The notes beneath the pieces were generated by a model. The model did no database searches and was not told the origin of the DNA. It saw only the letters and a program-made list of their open reading frames with translations. A stretch of 64,000 nt of DNA from Colwellia echini (GTDB lineage: Bacteria > Pseudomonadota > Gammaproteobacteria > Enterobacterales > Alteromonadaceae), in contig NZ_PJAI02000008.1 of the NCBI RefSeq assembly GCF_002843355.2, forward strand, positions 117,541-181,540, in the 5' to 3' direction. Shown piece by piece: positions 26,085 through 35,590 of the stretch. The stretch's first letter is position 1; every line of letters starts with the position of its first letter. The position numbers and the translations under genes were made by a program.

Positions 26085-26891
26085 CTAGTTGGTAACACTG
26101 CTCGTCGGCTGTTGAGCTTTTTTCGTTAAATCATTTTTACGTAATACTTCACCAGCTAAGGCTAAGTAGGCTTTTGCGCCCGTTGACGATTTATCGTAAT
26201 ACATAACAGGTGAGCCGAAACTAGGTGCTTCAGCTAACCTGACATTTCGAGGAATTACACTGCGATAAACTTTGTCACCAAAGTGTCGTTTTAATTGCTC
26301 AGATACATCATTGGCTAAACGATTACGAGGATCGTACATAGTACGTAAAATACCTTCAATATGTAAATCATCGTTTACCACTGAGGTTAGTTTGGTAATG
26401 GTGTCCATTAATGCTGTTAAACCTTCTAATGCATAGTATTCACATTGCATCGGTACTAATACAGAGTCTGCTGCTGTCATGGCGTTAACGGTTAGCATGT
26501 TTAATGACGGCGGGCAGTCAATTATTATAAAATCATAATAATTTTTAACCGGTGCTAACGCTTTCTTTAAACGTTGCTCACGGGCGTATACTTCCATTAA
26601 CTTTATTTCTGCGGCGGTAACATCGGTATTAGCTGAAATTAAGTGATAAAGCCCTGAGGTTTCTTTAATAACGACTTCTTCAACACTTTGTTCTTCAATT
26701 AACAACTCATAACAAGTGGCATGAACTTTATATTTATCAACGCCACTTGCCATGGTGGCATTACCTTGCGGATCTAAATCAATTAATAAAACTTTCCGTT
26801 TAGTTGCCGCTAACGAGGCTGCCAAATTTACCGCTGTTGTCGTTTTACCAACACCACCTTTTTGGTTTGCAATTGCTATTATTTTTCCCAC
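26085..26891 (-). CDS. parA: Chromosome-partitioning ATPase ParA (Soj)
   Basis: The 268-residue deviant Walker ATPase has NQKGGVGKTTTAVNLAASLAA (lysine-signature P-loop) at residues ~8-28, then LLIDLDPQGNAT and FIIIDCPPSL. It begins MGKIIAIA, directly at the P-loop strand, so it is the short chromosomal form without a DNA-binding N-terminus. It drives segregation of ParB-parS complexes. It sits downstream of rsmG and mnmG, the standard oriC-proximal order. Confidence 0.96.
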   Translation of the reverse strand: MGKIIAIANQKGGVGKTTTAVNLAASLAATKRKVLLIDLDPQGNATMASGVDKYKVHATCYELLIEEQSVEEVVIKETSGLYHLISANTDVTAAEIKLMEVYAREQRLKKALAPVKNYYDFIIIDCPPSLNMLTVNAMTAADSVLVPMQCEYYALEGLTALMDTITKLTSVVNDDLHIEGILRTMYDPRNRLANDVSEQLKRHFGDKVYRSVIPRNVRLAEAPSFGSPVMYYDKSSTGAKAYLALAGEVLRKNDLTKKAQQPTSSVTN

Positions 26892-26930
26892 AAGCGCCTC
26901 TAATTATTTTGTTTTTATGTAGTGCTGTTT

Positions 26931-27563
26931 TTACTCGGTTATTTTTTTTAACACAAGTACATGACGTTCGCCAACAAGTTCTGGCACTATTATTTTATGG
27001 CTGTCTACTAAAGTAATATTTTCAGGAAGTTGATTGATCTCGTCCTGAGGATATTGTCCTTTTAGCGCAAAAAACCGACCATTGTCAGTAGTAATTAAGT
27101 GCTGACACCAACTTACCATATCATTTAGTGATGAAAAGGCACGACTTAATACACCGTCAAAAGGTTGTTCGCCTTGATAGTCTTCTACACGGGCTTTTAC
27201 TGGCGTGACATTAGTCAGCTTTAATTGAAATACCACTTGTCGTAGAAATGTTATGCGCTTTCCTAAACTGTCTAATAATACAAAATTTCGTTCAGGATAC
27301 AAGATAGCCAATGGAATACCTGGTAAACCAGGTCCTGTGCCAACATCTATAAAGTTTTCACCAATTAACACTTCACCTACCATTAAACTGTCCATAATAT
27401 GCTTTACCAGCATTTCACTCGGATCACGAACAGAGGTTAGGTTGTAGGCTTTATTCCATTTGTTGAGTAATTCAACATATTGGATTAGTAAATCGATTTG
27501 TTCTGAGGTGACAACAAGATCAGTTTTACTGATCAAGGCCGTTAATTGCTGTGTTAACATCAT
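26931..27563 (-). CDS. rsmG: 16S rRNA (guanine-527-N7)-methyltransferase RsmG (GidB)
   Basis: The 210-residue SAM-dependent enzyme has the GidB motifs: [27 protein letters not shown], the SAM loop [31 protein letters not shown] and [17 protein letters not shown]. It methylates G527 of 16S rRNA; loss gives streptomycin resistance in other bacteria. Two consecutive ATG codons (27563 and 27560) are both possible starts. No clear Shine-Dalgarno precedes them; instead a long stem-loop lies 11 nt upstream. Confidence 0.95.
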   Translation of the reverse strand: MMLTQQLTALISKTDLVVTSEQIDLLIQYVELLNKWNKAYNLTSVRDPSEMLVKHIMDSLMVGEVLIGENFIDVGTGPGLPGIPLAILYPERNFVLLDSLGKRITFLRQVVFQLKLTNVTPVKARVEDYQGEQPFDGVLSRAFSSLNDMVSWCQHLITTDNGRFFALKGQYPQDEINQLPENITLVDSHKIIVPELVGERHVLVLKKITE

Positions 27564-27573
27564 TTTTATTTTA

Positions 27574-27621
27574 ACGAGCCTTATTAATTAAACCTTGAGT
27601 AAAGTTAATTAAGCGGCTCGT
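27574..27621 (-). other. Stem-loop in the rsmG leader
   Basis: On the minus strand ACGAGCC pairs with GGCTCGT (27615-27621 with 27574-27580) and an inner TTAATTAA pairs with a second TTAATTAA, separated by a small GC/TAA internal loop, with a 13-nt apical loop. It fills most of the mnmG-rsmG gap and ends 11 nt before the rsmG start. It has no U-run, so it could be a processing or translation-control element rather than a terminator. Confidence 0.6.
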
Positions 27622-27636
27622 ACCTACCTATTGCTA

Positions 27637-29526
27637 CTACGCTAGTTTGCGAAGCAGTCCGTGTTTTTTTAAGTAGACTAATAATAACGAAATTGCAGCC
27701 GGAGTAATACCAGAAATTCGCGATGCTTTACCAATAGTTTCAGGACGAGCATCTTTTAGCTTAGCAACTACTTCGTTTGATAACCCTGAAATTTCTTGAT
27801 AATCAAAATCTGTTGGGATTAAAGTATCTTCATTACGCTGTTTTTTAGCTATTTCATCAAGCTGTCTGTCAATATAACCCGCATATTTAGTTTGAATTTC
27901 AATTTGTTCTGAAGCTTGTTTATCTTTTATAGCTGGACCTAAACCTTCAATTTTCATTAAGTCTGTATAATTAACTTCAGGGCGACGAATTAAGTCTTCT
28001 AAACTGGCTTCTTTACTCATTGGGGTTTTAAGCAAGGCGTTGATTTGTTCTATTTTGCTATGATCTTTTTGTACCCAAGTAGATCGTAAACGTTGACGTT
28101 CAAGTTCAACTGTTTCCATTTTTTCATTGAATCGTTTCCAGCGTGCATCATCAACTAAGCCAACACTGCGACCTTTCTCAGTTAAACGAATATCAGCATT
28201 GTCTTCACGAAGCAATAATCGATACTCAGCACGTGAAGTAAACATACGGTAAGGTTCTTTAGTACCTAAGGTAGCTAAATCATCAATTAGCACGCCCATG
28301 TAGGCTTGATCGCGTCCTAAGGTAAATTCACCTAGCTCTTTTACTCTACAAGCAGCGTTAGTACCTGCAATAAGACCTTGCGCACCAGCTTCTTCGTAAC
28401 CGGTAGTACCATTAATTTGTCCGGCAAAATAAAGATTATTAACAAATTTACTTTCTAAACTTTGTTTTAAATCACGAGGATCGAAGTAATCATATTCAAT
28501 GGCATAACCTGGACGAGTAATAAAAGCGTTTTCAAAGCCTTTAATTGAACGAACTAAGTTAAGTTGTACGTCATATGGCAAACTAGTAGAAATACCATTT
28601 GGATAAACTTCATGGGTAGTTAAACCTTCAGGCTCAACAAATATTTGATGTGAAGTTTTATCAGCAAAACGAGTTATCTTGTCTTCAATTGAAGGGCAGT
28701 ATCTTGGACCAATACCTTCGATAACACCTGTGTACATTGGTGAACGGTCTAATCCTTCACGAATATGTTGATGAGTTTTTTCGTTGGTATGAGTGATATA
28801 ACACGAAATTTGCGCAGGATGATCAGATTGTGATCCCATGAATGAAAATACTGGGCTTGGTGTATCACCTGCTTGCTCTTCCATCACTGAAAAATCTAAT
28901 GATCTTGCATCAAGTCTTGGTGGCGTACCTGTTTTCAAACGATCCATTCTAAATGGCATATCACGCATTTTAGCGGCTAAGTTTACGCTTGCAGGATCTC
29001 CTGCTCGACCGCCTTGATAGTTGTTTAAACCAATATGTATTTGCCCTGCAAGGAAAGTACCTACGGTTAGTACCACGGTTTTAGCTTTGAATTTCAGACC
29101 CATTTGTGTAGAAACACCAACCACTTGATCGTTTTCCATGATCAAGTCATCACAAGGTTGTTGAAAAATAGTTAAATTTTCTTGGTTTTCTAGGAAGTTA
29201 CGTACGTAATTTCTATATAAAATTCTATCTGCTTGGGCACGTGTTGCTCGTACTGCTGGGCCTTTGCTTGAATTTAAAGTTCTAAATTGAATTGCACTGT
29301 GATCAATGGCTGTAGCCATTAAACCACCTAAGGCATCAATTTCTTTAACCAAGTGACCTTTGCCAATACCACCAATCGCTGGATTACAAGACATTTGGCC
29401 TAAGGTATCGATGTTATGGGTTAACAACAATGTTTTACAGCCCATACGTGCTGAAGCCAGCGCAGCTTCGGTTCCCGCATGTCCGCCACCAACTACAATT
29501 ACGTCATAAGACTCTTGATACCACAT
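27637..29526 (-). CDS. mnmG: tRNA uridine-34 5-carboxymethylaminomethyl modification enzyme MnmG (GidA)
   Basis: The 629-residue FAD enzyme has the dinucleotide-binding [19 protein letters not shown] at residues ~11-29, [22 protein letters not shown], the GidA signatures [12 protein letters not shown] and [17 protein letters not shown], and a C-terminal helical domain that binds MnmE. With MnmE (30831-32246) it modifies the wobble uridine of several tRNAs. It borders the origin, as in most gammaproteobacteria. Confidence 0.98.
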   Translation of the reverse strand: MWYQESYDVIVVGGGHAGTEAALASARMGCKTLLLTHNIDTLGQMSCNPAIGGIGKGHLVKEIDALGGLMATAIDHSAIQFRTLNSSKGPAVRATRAQADRILYRNYVRNFLENQENLTIFQQPCDDLIMENDQVVGVSTQMGLKFKAKTVVLTVGTFLAGQIHIGLNNYQGGRAGDPASVNLAAKMRDMPFRMDRLKTGTPPRLDARSLDFSVMEEQAGDTPSPVFSFMGSQSDHPAQISCYITHTNEKTHQHIREGLDRSPMYTGVIEGIGPRYCPSIEDKITRFADKTSHQIFVEPEGLTTHEVYPNGISTSLPYDVQLNLVRSIKGFENAFITRPGYAIEYDYFDPRDLKQSLESKFVNNLYFAGQINGTTGYEEAGAQGLIAGTNAACRVKELGEFTLGRDQAYMGVLIDDLATLGTKEPYRMFTSRAEYRLLLREDNADIRLTEKGRSVGLVDDARWKRFNEKMETVELERQRLRSTWVQKDHSKIEQINALLKTPMSKEASLEDLIRRPEVNYTDLMKIEGLGPAIKDKQASEQIEIQTKYAGYIDRQLDEIAKKQRNEDTLIPTDFDYQEISGLSNEVVAKLKDARPETIGKASRISGITPAAISLLLVYLKKHGLLRKLA

Positions 29527-29877
29527 AAAATCACAATCCTGCTTGGTTAAATTTACTTTTGATTAATTTAATATTTTTAAAGTGATTCAAAAAGTCTTTA
29601 CAAAAAAGTACTCAAAGTTTTATCACTCAAATTTAGGGAACGTATTTTAACGCTTTTTTCTCTTCAGGGATACGATCAAATGTGTAAAAAAGATCGGACA
29701 TGATCCTTAATATATAAAAAGAGATCTTTAAATAGATCTTGTAGTTATTACTTATTAAGATCCTTTTTTTCTGTGAGTAAGTACTTTTTTACTTTATTTA
29801 TTAATGACTAACAGTAATGATAACTGTGTGATCAAACATTGATCAATCAGCAAATAAGCTTTGATCAAAACCTTTAG

Positions 29878-29886
29878 TTATCCACA
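29878..29886 (+). promoter_or_regulatory. DnaA box (perfect TTATCCACA)
   Basis: Exact consensus DnaA-binding nonamer inside oriC, to the mioC side of the AT-rich 13-mer-like cluster. Confidence 0.9.
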
Positions 29887-29950
29887 TGCACTTTAATTAT
29901 TTATTTCATACACTGAATAATAATAGAAAAATAACGGGTTATTAAGGTTT

Positions 29951-29959
29951 TTATCCACA
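29951..29959 (+). promoter_or_regulatory. DnaA box (perfect TTATCCACA), R4-like position
   Basis: Exact consensus nonamer near the mioC end of oriC and in the same orientation as the box at 29878. It occupies the place of E. coli R4. Confidence 0.9.
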
Positions 29960-30018
29960 TAACAATAAAAAAGTACTGAAAACTGTTAATAAGTTATGTG
30001 TAACTGATCACCTTAGAT

Positions 30019-30522
30019 CTAAAGTAGATCTTTATTTGTTCTGATCCACTGTTGAGCAAGATCTTCTGGATCGATATCTTGAGACATATCAAAGGTTTTT
30101 AATGGTGCTAATTCATTGCAACCCTTTGATATTAATAGGTTTGAAATATCCTTCGCTGCTTTACAGAAAGTATCGTAGTTAGAATCGCCGATCCCAATGG
30201 TTAAAAAACTAACCGTGGATAGATCTTGATCACAATTTGTAAGATCACTAACAAATTGCTTTATGTTGTCAGGGTACTCGCCTGCGCCATGCGTAGAGGT
30301 ACAAATGATCCAAAGTGATTTATTACTGGAATTATTGTTGTTTTGTTGGCCACTTTTTAGATCCTCAGCAGCTAAAAAAGTGTTTTCTAGTATGCTATTT
30401 AGATCTGGTTTTAAGTGAATATCAACATTATGATCAAGTTCATTTAGGGTTTCTTCACAGGCTTCGCCAACATATTCTGTGCCACCAAGCATGCTACCGA
30501 CAATGATTTGTATTGCGCTCAT
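30019..30522 (-). CDS. mioC: Flavodoxin-like protein MioC
   Basis: The 167-residue flavodoxin fold has an N-terminal QIIVGSMLGGTEYVGEACEETL (FMN phosphate loop), a CTSTHGAGEYPDNIKQF loop and SFLTIGIGDSNYDTFCKA. The position next to oriC is that of MioC, which supports biotin synthase electron transfer in E. coli and whose transcription enters oriC. Here too transcription runs from mioC towards the origin. Slightly longer than E. coli MioC (147), with an Asn/Ser insert near residues 60-68. Confidence 0.88.
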   Translation of the reverse strand: MSAIQIIVGSMLGGTEYVGEACEETLNELDHNVDIHLKPDLNSILENTFLAAEDLKSGQQNNNNSSNKSLWIICTSTHGAGEYPDNIKQFVSDLTNCDQDLSTVSFLTIGIGDSNYDTFCKAAKDISNLLISKGCNELAPLKTFDMSQDIDPEDLAQQWIRTNKDLL

Positions 30523-30830
30523 AGAGGTTCTCTTTGATTATTATGTAACCATAAATAGGGTTAAATAGGGAATAATATGTATGTAAATACATGGTATTTT
30601 AGCTATTTTATTGCTTAAAAGCTGTTATACCAATTGAAATAATAAATTTATTATCTTCAAAGAGGATTAGTTTTAAGGATAATTCCGAGAGAATAATGAG
30701 TTTTCTTGAGTAAGGAAGAGGTATGTATACAGAACAGAGGTTATTTAGTATTAAATTATCGAGATATATAACAGAGGTAAATATATACCTCTGTTTAAAA
30801 TAGTACTTAATTAGATGATTGCTATAGCGA
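30523..30830. other. 308-bp intergenic region between mnmE and mioC
   Basis: AT-rich sequence with a short palindrome-like ATGTATGTAAATACAT around 30577-30592 that may belong to the mioC promoter. A 77-codon open frame on the minus strand overlaps the end of mnmE but has no ribosome-binding site and low-complexity content, so I do not call it. Confidence 0.4.
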
Positions 30831-32246
30831 CTATTTTCCAATACAAAAAGAGCTGAATATTTTACCTAAAAGATCATCACTGGTGAATTCGCCAGTAATT
30901 TGATCTAATTCTTGCTGACAAATTCGTAATTCTTCAGCCAGTATCTCACCTGCTACGTATGATTCAAGTTGATCAAGGCCTGTTAATAAATGCTGATGAG
31001 TATTCTCTAATGCTACTAAATGACGTCTTCTAGCCATAAAACCACCTTCGGTACTACCCTGGTATCCCATGATCGTTTTTAAGTGTTCTTTTAAGCTGTT
31101 TACCCCGTCACCTGTTTTCGCTGAAAGTGTAACAACTGCATGTTGAGTGCCGTCAGTATCAGTAAATTCGGAAAGGCCTGTGGTAGCATTATTTACATCG
31201 GCTTTGTTTCTGATCAGGGTTAAGCCCATATCTTTCGGTAACTTAGCAAAAAATTCAGGGTAATAGTTTTTAATGTATTGTTCATCTTCTATTACTGTGT
31301 GTTCTTCACTTGCATCAACCATTAATAATACGCGATCTGCTTGATTAATTTCTTGCCAAGCGCGTTCAATACCTATTTTTTCTACAACATCATCACTGTC
31401 ACGTAAACCAGCCGTATCTATAATATGTAATGGCATACCATCAATGTGTATTTGTTCGGCTAATACGTCTCGTGTTGTACCTGCAATATCGGTAACTATG
31501 GCGCTTTGTTTGCCGCTTAAAGCATTTAATAAGCTTGATTTACCAGCGTTTGGTCGACCTGCAATAACTACGCGCATACCTTCACGTATTATGCTGCCTT
31601 GTTGTGCTTGTTTACGAACATCTTCTACTTTAGTGATTATCGCTTTTAAATCGTTAACTACTTTTACATCGGCAAGAAAGTCTATTTCTTCTTCGGGAAA
31701 ATCTATTGCTGCTTCAACATACATTCTTAAATGAATAATACTCTCGACCATTTCATTAACAAGTTTTGAAAAGTCACCTTGTAAAGAGTGTAGGGCAGAG
31801 CGTGCTGCTTGCTCTGAACTTGAGTTAATTAAATCCGCAATAGCTTCCGCTTGGGTTAAATCTAGTTTGTCATTTAAAAAAGCTTGTTCACTAAATTCAC
31901 CAGGTTTAGCCATAATAACTTTCGGCAATTTTAAAATAGACTTTAATAACATGTCTAAAATTATTGGTCCGCCGTGACCTTGAAATTCAATAACATCTTC
32001 ACCGGTAAATGAATTAGGCGCTTTAAAATATATAGCAATACCCTGATCTAAAATTTGTGCTTTACTGGCTGTTTCACCGTCAGTAAAAGGTAGGTATTCA
32101 GCTTTTCTTATCTCAGGAACTTTACCTAAAATAGCTTGCGCAACATTTTTAGCTTCTGGGCCTGATACTCTAATAATACCAACGCCTCCACGTCCTGGTG
32201 CTGTGGCTTGTGCGGCAATTGTTGTTTTTTGATTCATTGATGTCAT
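30831..32246 (-). CDS. mnmE: tRNA modification GTPase MnmE (TrmE)
   Basis: The 471-residue protein has the N-terminal tetrahydrofolate-binding domain ([21 protein letters not shown]), a helical domain and an inserted G domain with [14 protein letters not shown] (G1), DIAGTTRD (G2), DTAGLRD (G3) and RNKADV (G4). The family-specific C-terminus FCIGK is intact. It works with MnmG on wobble uridines. Two in-frame ATG codons (32246 and 32237) are near the start, neither with a strong ribosome-binding sequence. Confidence 0.97.
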   Translation of the reverse strand: MTSMNQKTTIAAQATAPGRGGVGIIRVSGPEAKNVAQAILGKVPEIRKAEYLPFTDGETASKAQILDQGIAIYFKAPNSFTGEDVIEFQGHGGPIILDMLLKSILKLPKVIMAKPGEFSEQAFLNDKLDLTQAEAIADLINSSSEQAARSALHSLQGDFSKLVNEMVESIIHLRMYVEAAIDFPEEEIDFLADVKVVNDLKAIITKVEDVRKQAQQGSIIREGMRVVIAGRPNAGKSSLLNALSGKQSAIVTDIAGTTRDVLAEQIHIDGMPLHIIDTAGLRDSDDVVEKIGIERAWQEINQADRVLLMVDASEEHTVIEDEQYIKNYYPEFFAKLPKDMGLTLIRNKADVNNATTGLSEFTDTDGTQHAVVTLSAKTGDGVNSLKEHLKTIMGYQGSTEGGFMARRRHLVALENTHQHLLTGLDQLESYVAGEILAEELRICQQELDQITGEFTSDDLLGKIFSSFCIGK

Positions 32247-32370
32247 GGCGAGGTAAATATTGTTAACTATTGAATAAGGCTATTTTACTTTATTTATCTA
32301 TTAAATGCCTAAAAGTTAACGGAGTAAGCATTATATTTATCGAAAAAGTAAACAAGTTGAATTATGGATA

Positions 32371-32412
32371 AATATAAAAAAGGCGATTACTGGTAAACAG
32401 TAATCGCCTTTT
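32371..32412 (-). terminator. Intrinsic terminator of yidC
   Basis: AAAAGGCGATTACTG (32378-32392) and CAGTAATCGCCTTTT (32398-32412) form a perfect 15-bp stem with a 5-nt loop. On the minus strand it is followed by a T-rich run, 34 bp after the yidC stop. Confidence 0.9.
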
Positions 32413-32445
32413 GCTAATTTTTTAATACAACCGCTTTAAATGTAA

Positions 32446-34083
32446 TTAAGCAGTTTTAGCCGCTTTAGCTTCTTTATCTTTGGCAATACCGGCAAAAATA
32501 ATTTTCATTTGCACAATAGAAACAATGTTACTTACTAACCAATAAAGTACTAAACCAGCAGGGAACCAAGCCATGAATATTGAGAATACAACAGGCATGT
32601 ATTGCATGATTTTTTGTTGCATTGGATCTTGAATAGTCATTGGTTGCATTTTTTGCATAACGAACATACTAATACCCATTAAAATAGGTAATACAAAGTA
32701 TGGGTCCATTGCTGATAAATCTTGTATCCAGAATATAAATGGTGCGTGACGTAACTCAACGCTTTCTAAAAATACCCAGTAAAGTGCTAAGAATATTGGC
32801 ATTTGTAATAAAAGAGGTAAACAACCGCCTGCTGGGTTTACTTTTTCTTTACGGTACATTTCCATGGTAGCTTGTGACATTTTTTGTCTGTCATCGCCAA
32901 AACGCTCTTTTAATTGAGCCATTTTAGGTGCTAAATCACGCATTTTAGCCATTGAAGTGTATTGCGCTTTAGTTAATGGGTACATCACACCTTTAATAAT
33001 TAAGGTGATGATTATAATTGCAAATCCCCAGTTACCAACAAAGCTTTGAATTAAATTAAGTAAAGCGTAAAGCGGTTGGCTTATCATAAACAAAAAGCCG
33101 TAATCTATGGTCAAATCTAAGCTTGGTGCAATAGTTTCTAATACTTTTTGGTCTTTAGGGCCTACATAGAATATTGCAGAAGTTGAACCTTGTTGACCTG
33201 CATCAATTGTAATTGCAGGTTCTTTAAAGCCAATTACAGCGTTAGCATCTTTATAACTTGTATATAATTGATTAGTTGTTTCTGCGTTTGGTACCCAAGC
33301 TGAAACAAAGTAATGTTGAAGCATGGCAACCCAACCACCGACAGTTACTTTGTTTAAGTTTTCTTCTTTAATATCGTCAAAATCGTATTTTTCGTAACGA
33401 TCTTCAGTTGTTGAGAATGCAGTACCTCGGTACGTTGGTAACATAGCACTGCCAGATTCAACTACTGTTGTGTGTTTAATTTGTCCGTACATTTGTACAG
33501 AAACACTATTAGCGGTGTTGTTGTTAATTAAATATTCAACATCAATACGGTAGCTATTTTTATTGAAGGTAAAACGTTTAATTACCGACATGCCGTTGGC
33601 ATCATTAAATAATAAATCAACAGTTTGGTTGTCAGCACTTATTGTATAGCTATCTTGTGCACTGCTATAAATTGGTCGGCCTTTAATTACACGGTCAATA
33701 CCATTAGCACCAGTTAAACCACTTTGTGCAATATATTGTTGAGGGCCACTTTGTAGCAAAGTAAATGGTATATTATTGCCTTGTTCAGTATTAAATTTAA
33801 TTAATTTAACTTGAACAATATCACCACCTTGACTATTGATTTTTAAAGTAAAATCATCATTAGCTACGCTTATTAATTTTGCAGAAGCCTTAGTTGATTT
33901 TATTGTACTTATTGTTTCTTCTGATGATGAAGGCACGAAGTCTCCGTCAGAACTTTCACCAGATTGAGTTTGGTTAATACTAGTTTGTATTGGTGCAGGT
34001 GCATTTTCTGCTTGCCATTGACTAAACAGTAAATAAGTAACAACCATAAGCGCAATAAAAAGTAGACTGCGTTGGGATTCCAT
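32446..34083 (-). CDS. yidC: Membrane protein insertase YidC
   Basis: The 545-residue inner-membrane insertase has an N-terminal membrane anchor (SLLFIALMVVTYLLFSQW), a large periplasmic domain (about 60-340) and the conserved 60K core (about 350-535). The core includes NWGFAIIIITLIIKGVMYPLTKAQYTSMAKM, PAGGCLPLLLQMPIFLALYWV and PAGLVLYWLVSN. It inserts and folds inner-membrane proteins alone or with SecYEG. It ends in a strong terminator. A 257-bp gap separates it from yidD, larger than in E. coli. Confidence 0.97.
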   Translation of the reverse strand: MESQRSLLFIALMVVTYLLFSQWQAENAPAPIQTSINQTQSGESSDGDFVPSSSEETISTIKSTKASAKLISVANDDFTLKINSQGGDIVQVKLIKFNTEQGNNIPFTLLQSGPQQYIAQSGLTGANGIDRVIKGRPIYSSAQDSYTISADNQTVDLLFNDANGMSVIKRFTFNKNSYRIDVEYLINNNTANSVSVQMYGQIKHTTVVESGSAMLPTYRGTAFSTTEDRYEKYDFDDIKEENLNKVTVGGWVAMLQHYFVSAWVPNAETTNQLYTSYKDANAVIGFKEPAITIDAGQQGSTSAIFYVGPKDQKVLETIAPSLDLTIDYGFLFMISQPLYALLNLIQSFVGNWGFAIIIITLIIKGVMYPLTKAQYTSMAKMRDLAPKMAQLKERFGDDRQKMSQATMEMYRKEKVNPAGGCLPLLLQMPIFLALYWVFLESVELRHAPFIFWIQDLSAMDPYFVLPILMGISMFVMQKMQPMTIQDPMQQKIMQYMPVVFSIFMAWFPAGLVLYWLVSNIVSIVQMKIIFAGIAKDKEAKAAKTA

Positions 34084-34340
34084 AAAATTAACTTCTCTTC
34101 TTTGTTGGCAGGGGAGTATTCCTGCACATTATTTAAATTTGATAAGTGCGTGGCATTTTAATATACGTTAGCTTGATAACCAACCATCTTTTAGATTATG
34201 AGGGGGATTTAAGCAAGTTAAGCTTATTTATCTCAAGTTTATAAAAATAATAGCTTAATGAGTGAGAAAAATTATCAAGTTTGTTGCTGTTTTTAATCTT
34301 ATTACAGTAATTATCCTAATTTAGGAAATCACATTTATTT

Positions 34341-34607
34341 TTAATCGTTGGGCTTGTTAGCTTTTTTTACTGGTAAGGGAGGAACCGGATCTTCACCACC
34401 CTCATTAAGTGGATGACATTTTAAGATTCGTTTACTTGCTAACCAACTGCCTTTTATCACCCCAAATCGGTCAACTGCTTCAATGGCATAACTTGAACAA
34501 GTAGGAGTAAATCGACAATTAGAACCTAATAAAGGACTTAAAAAACGTTGATAGCTTTTTAAAGACATTATTACTAGTTTTTGTGGCGCTGAATTATTTT
34601 TCGCCAT
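34341..34607 (-). CDS. yidD: Membrane protein insertion efficiency factor YidD
   Basis: The 88-residue protein has the family block [20 protein letters not shown] and an [12 protein letters not shown] ending; conserved cysteines are in NCRF, PTCSSY and KCHPL. It probably assists YidC-dependent insertion. Its start overlaps the rnpA end by 34 nt, the usual overlap in this operon. Confidence 0.95.
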   Translation of the reverse strand: MAKNNSAPQKLVIMSLKSYQRFLSPLLGSNCRFTPTCSSYAIEAVDRFGVIKGSWLASKRILKCHPLNEGGEDPVPPLPVKKANKPND

Positions 34608-34960
34608 ATTTTTTCTAATTCCTGGTTTATCGACTTATTATCAAGTTGATCTATGCCAGACTTTACCATAACGACCATATCGATAGCTGGTAAATTATGT
34701 TGATTTAAGCGGAAGCTTTCTCGGATTTGTCTTTTGATACGATTACGTTGCACAGCAAGCTTTACGCGTTTTTTAGCAATAGCTAAACCTAAACGGTTTT
34801 TGGCAACTGTATTATGTTGATCAGAAACAAGGGTATGAGGTTTTGGAGTAATTAATAGAGTAAAGTGGCTAGAGCCAAATCTAATAGGTTTAGAAAAAAC
34901 CTTTTGAAAATGACCGGGAGTCAACAAACGTGACTCCCGATTAAATTTGTAAGTAGTCAT
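34574..34960 (-). CDS. rnpA: Ribonuclease P protein component
   Basis: The 128-residue basic protein has [17 protein letters not shown], a central region of strands, and the RNR signature [21 protein letters not shown]. It binds the RNase P RNA in tRNA 5'-end processing. It is located between rpmH and yidD, as expected. A stretch after ITPKPHTL is slightly longer than in E. coli. Confidence 0.96.
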   Translation of the reverse strand: MTTYKFNRESRLLTPGHFQKVFSKPIRFGSSHFTLLITPKPHTLVSDQHNTVAKNRLGLAIAKKRVKLAVQRNRIKRQIRESFRLNQHNLPAIDMVVMVKSGIDQLDNKSINQELEKIWRKIIQRHKN

Positions 34961-35003
34961 AGTTTGACTACCTTATATCAAATATTGTAAACAAGATTTA
35001 ATA

Positions 35004-35138
35004 TTATGCGCTAAGACGTGCACGGCCTTTGGCACGGCGACGAGCTATTACAGCACGACCGTTTTTAGTTGCCATACGAGCACGGAATCCGTGGTTACGC
35101 TTACGCTTTAGTACGCTAGGTTGAAATGTTCTTTTCAT
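35004..35138 (-). CDS. rpmH: 50S ribosomal protein L34
   Basis: The 44-residue protein starts [20 protein letters not shown] and ends RARLSA, the full L34 sequence. An upstream in-frame ATG at 35189 would add 17 unrelated residues and is rejected. It lies opposite dnaA and is first in the rpmH-rnpA-yidD cluster. Confidence 0.97.
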   Translation of the reverse strand: MKRTFQPSVLKRKRNHGFRARMATKNGRAVIARRRAKGRARLSA

Positions 35139-35590
35139 TACGCTAATCCGTCGGTTGTTGTTGCCCTGGCAAAACAGCCTTTTGAGCACACTGGTCTAAA
35201 AAATGAGGCCGAATATTAAAGCTTACTAGGGGATTTGTCAATCTTTAATCTAAGCTATTTAACAAAGATCGTTGCTTTTTTATCTAAGGATCATTGTGAT
35301 CTTTAGTGAATTAAAGTGATAAAGTGCAATGATATTCACAGTTTTATCACATTAGTGTTTTCATATATTAATAACTAAGCTAGTCAAATGTTCTATTTAA
35401 GTAAAATAATTTATAAATAGGATACTTTTTACAGCTTTAATAATTATAGATTTACATTAATTTACATGTACTTAACGATAAATGTTATAAAAAATATTAT
35501 ATTAGTGAAAAGTCAATATTGCACTTGTGGATAACTCAATAGATAATAGGCTTCAGAAAAATAATACCCTTGTTACTTTTGGAGTTTTGG
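35139..35590. promoter_or_regulatory. rpmH-dnaA divergent control region
   Basis: 452 bp of AT-rich DNA holding the promoters of rpmH (left) and dnaA (right). It contains GATC sites near 35267-35300, a near-consensus DnaA box ATATTCACA at 35332-35340 and a perfect minus-strand DnaA box (TGTGGATAA at 35526-35534) 57 bp before the dnaA start, suggesting DnaA autoregulation. No coding frame was seen. Confidence 0.65.

Larger units (their letters stand above)
29670..30018. other. Chromosomal replication origin (oriC)
   Basis: The gap between mnmG and mioC matches the E. coli oriC position. It has nine GATC sites from 29674 to 29863 and three more at 30006-30030. Three AT-rich GATC-starting 13-mer-like elements are at 29723, 29735 and 29759 (unwinding region). 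DnaA boxes follow: perfect TTATCCACA at 29878-29886 and 29951-29959, TTTTACACA on the minus strand at 29681-29689, and a one-mismatch TTACTCACA on the minus strand at 29772-29780. The part from 29527 to 29669 next to mnmG is AT-rich without clear signals. Confidence 0.9.

Noticed and set aside
30608..30841. 77-codon open frame on the minus strand between mnmE and mioC
   Set aside because: It overlaps the end of mnmE, lacks a ribosome-binding site and has an AT-driven, Ile/Leu/Tyr/Asn-rich composition without family resemblance.
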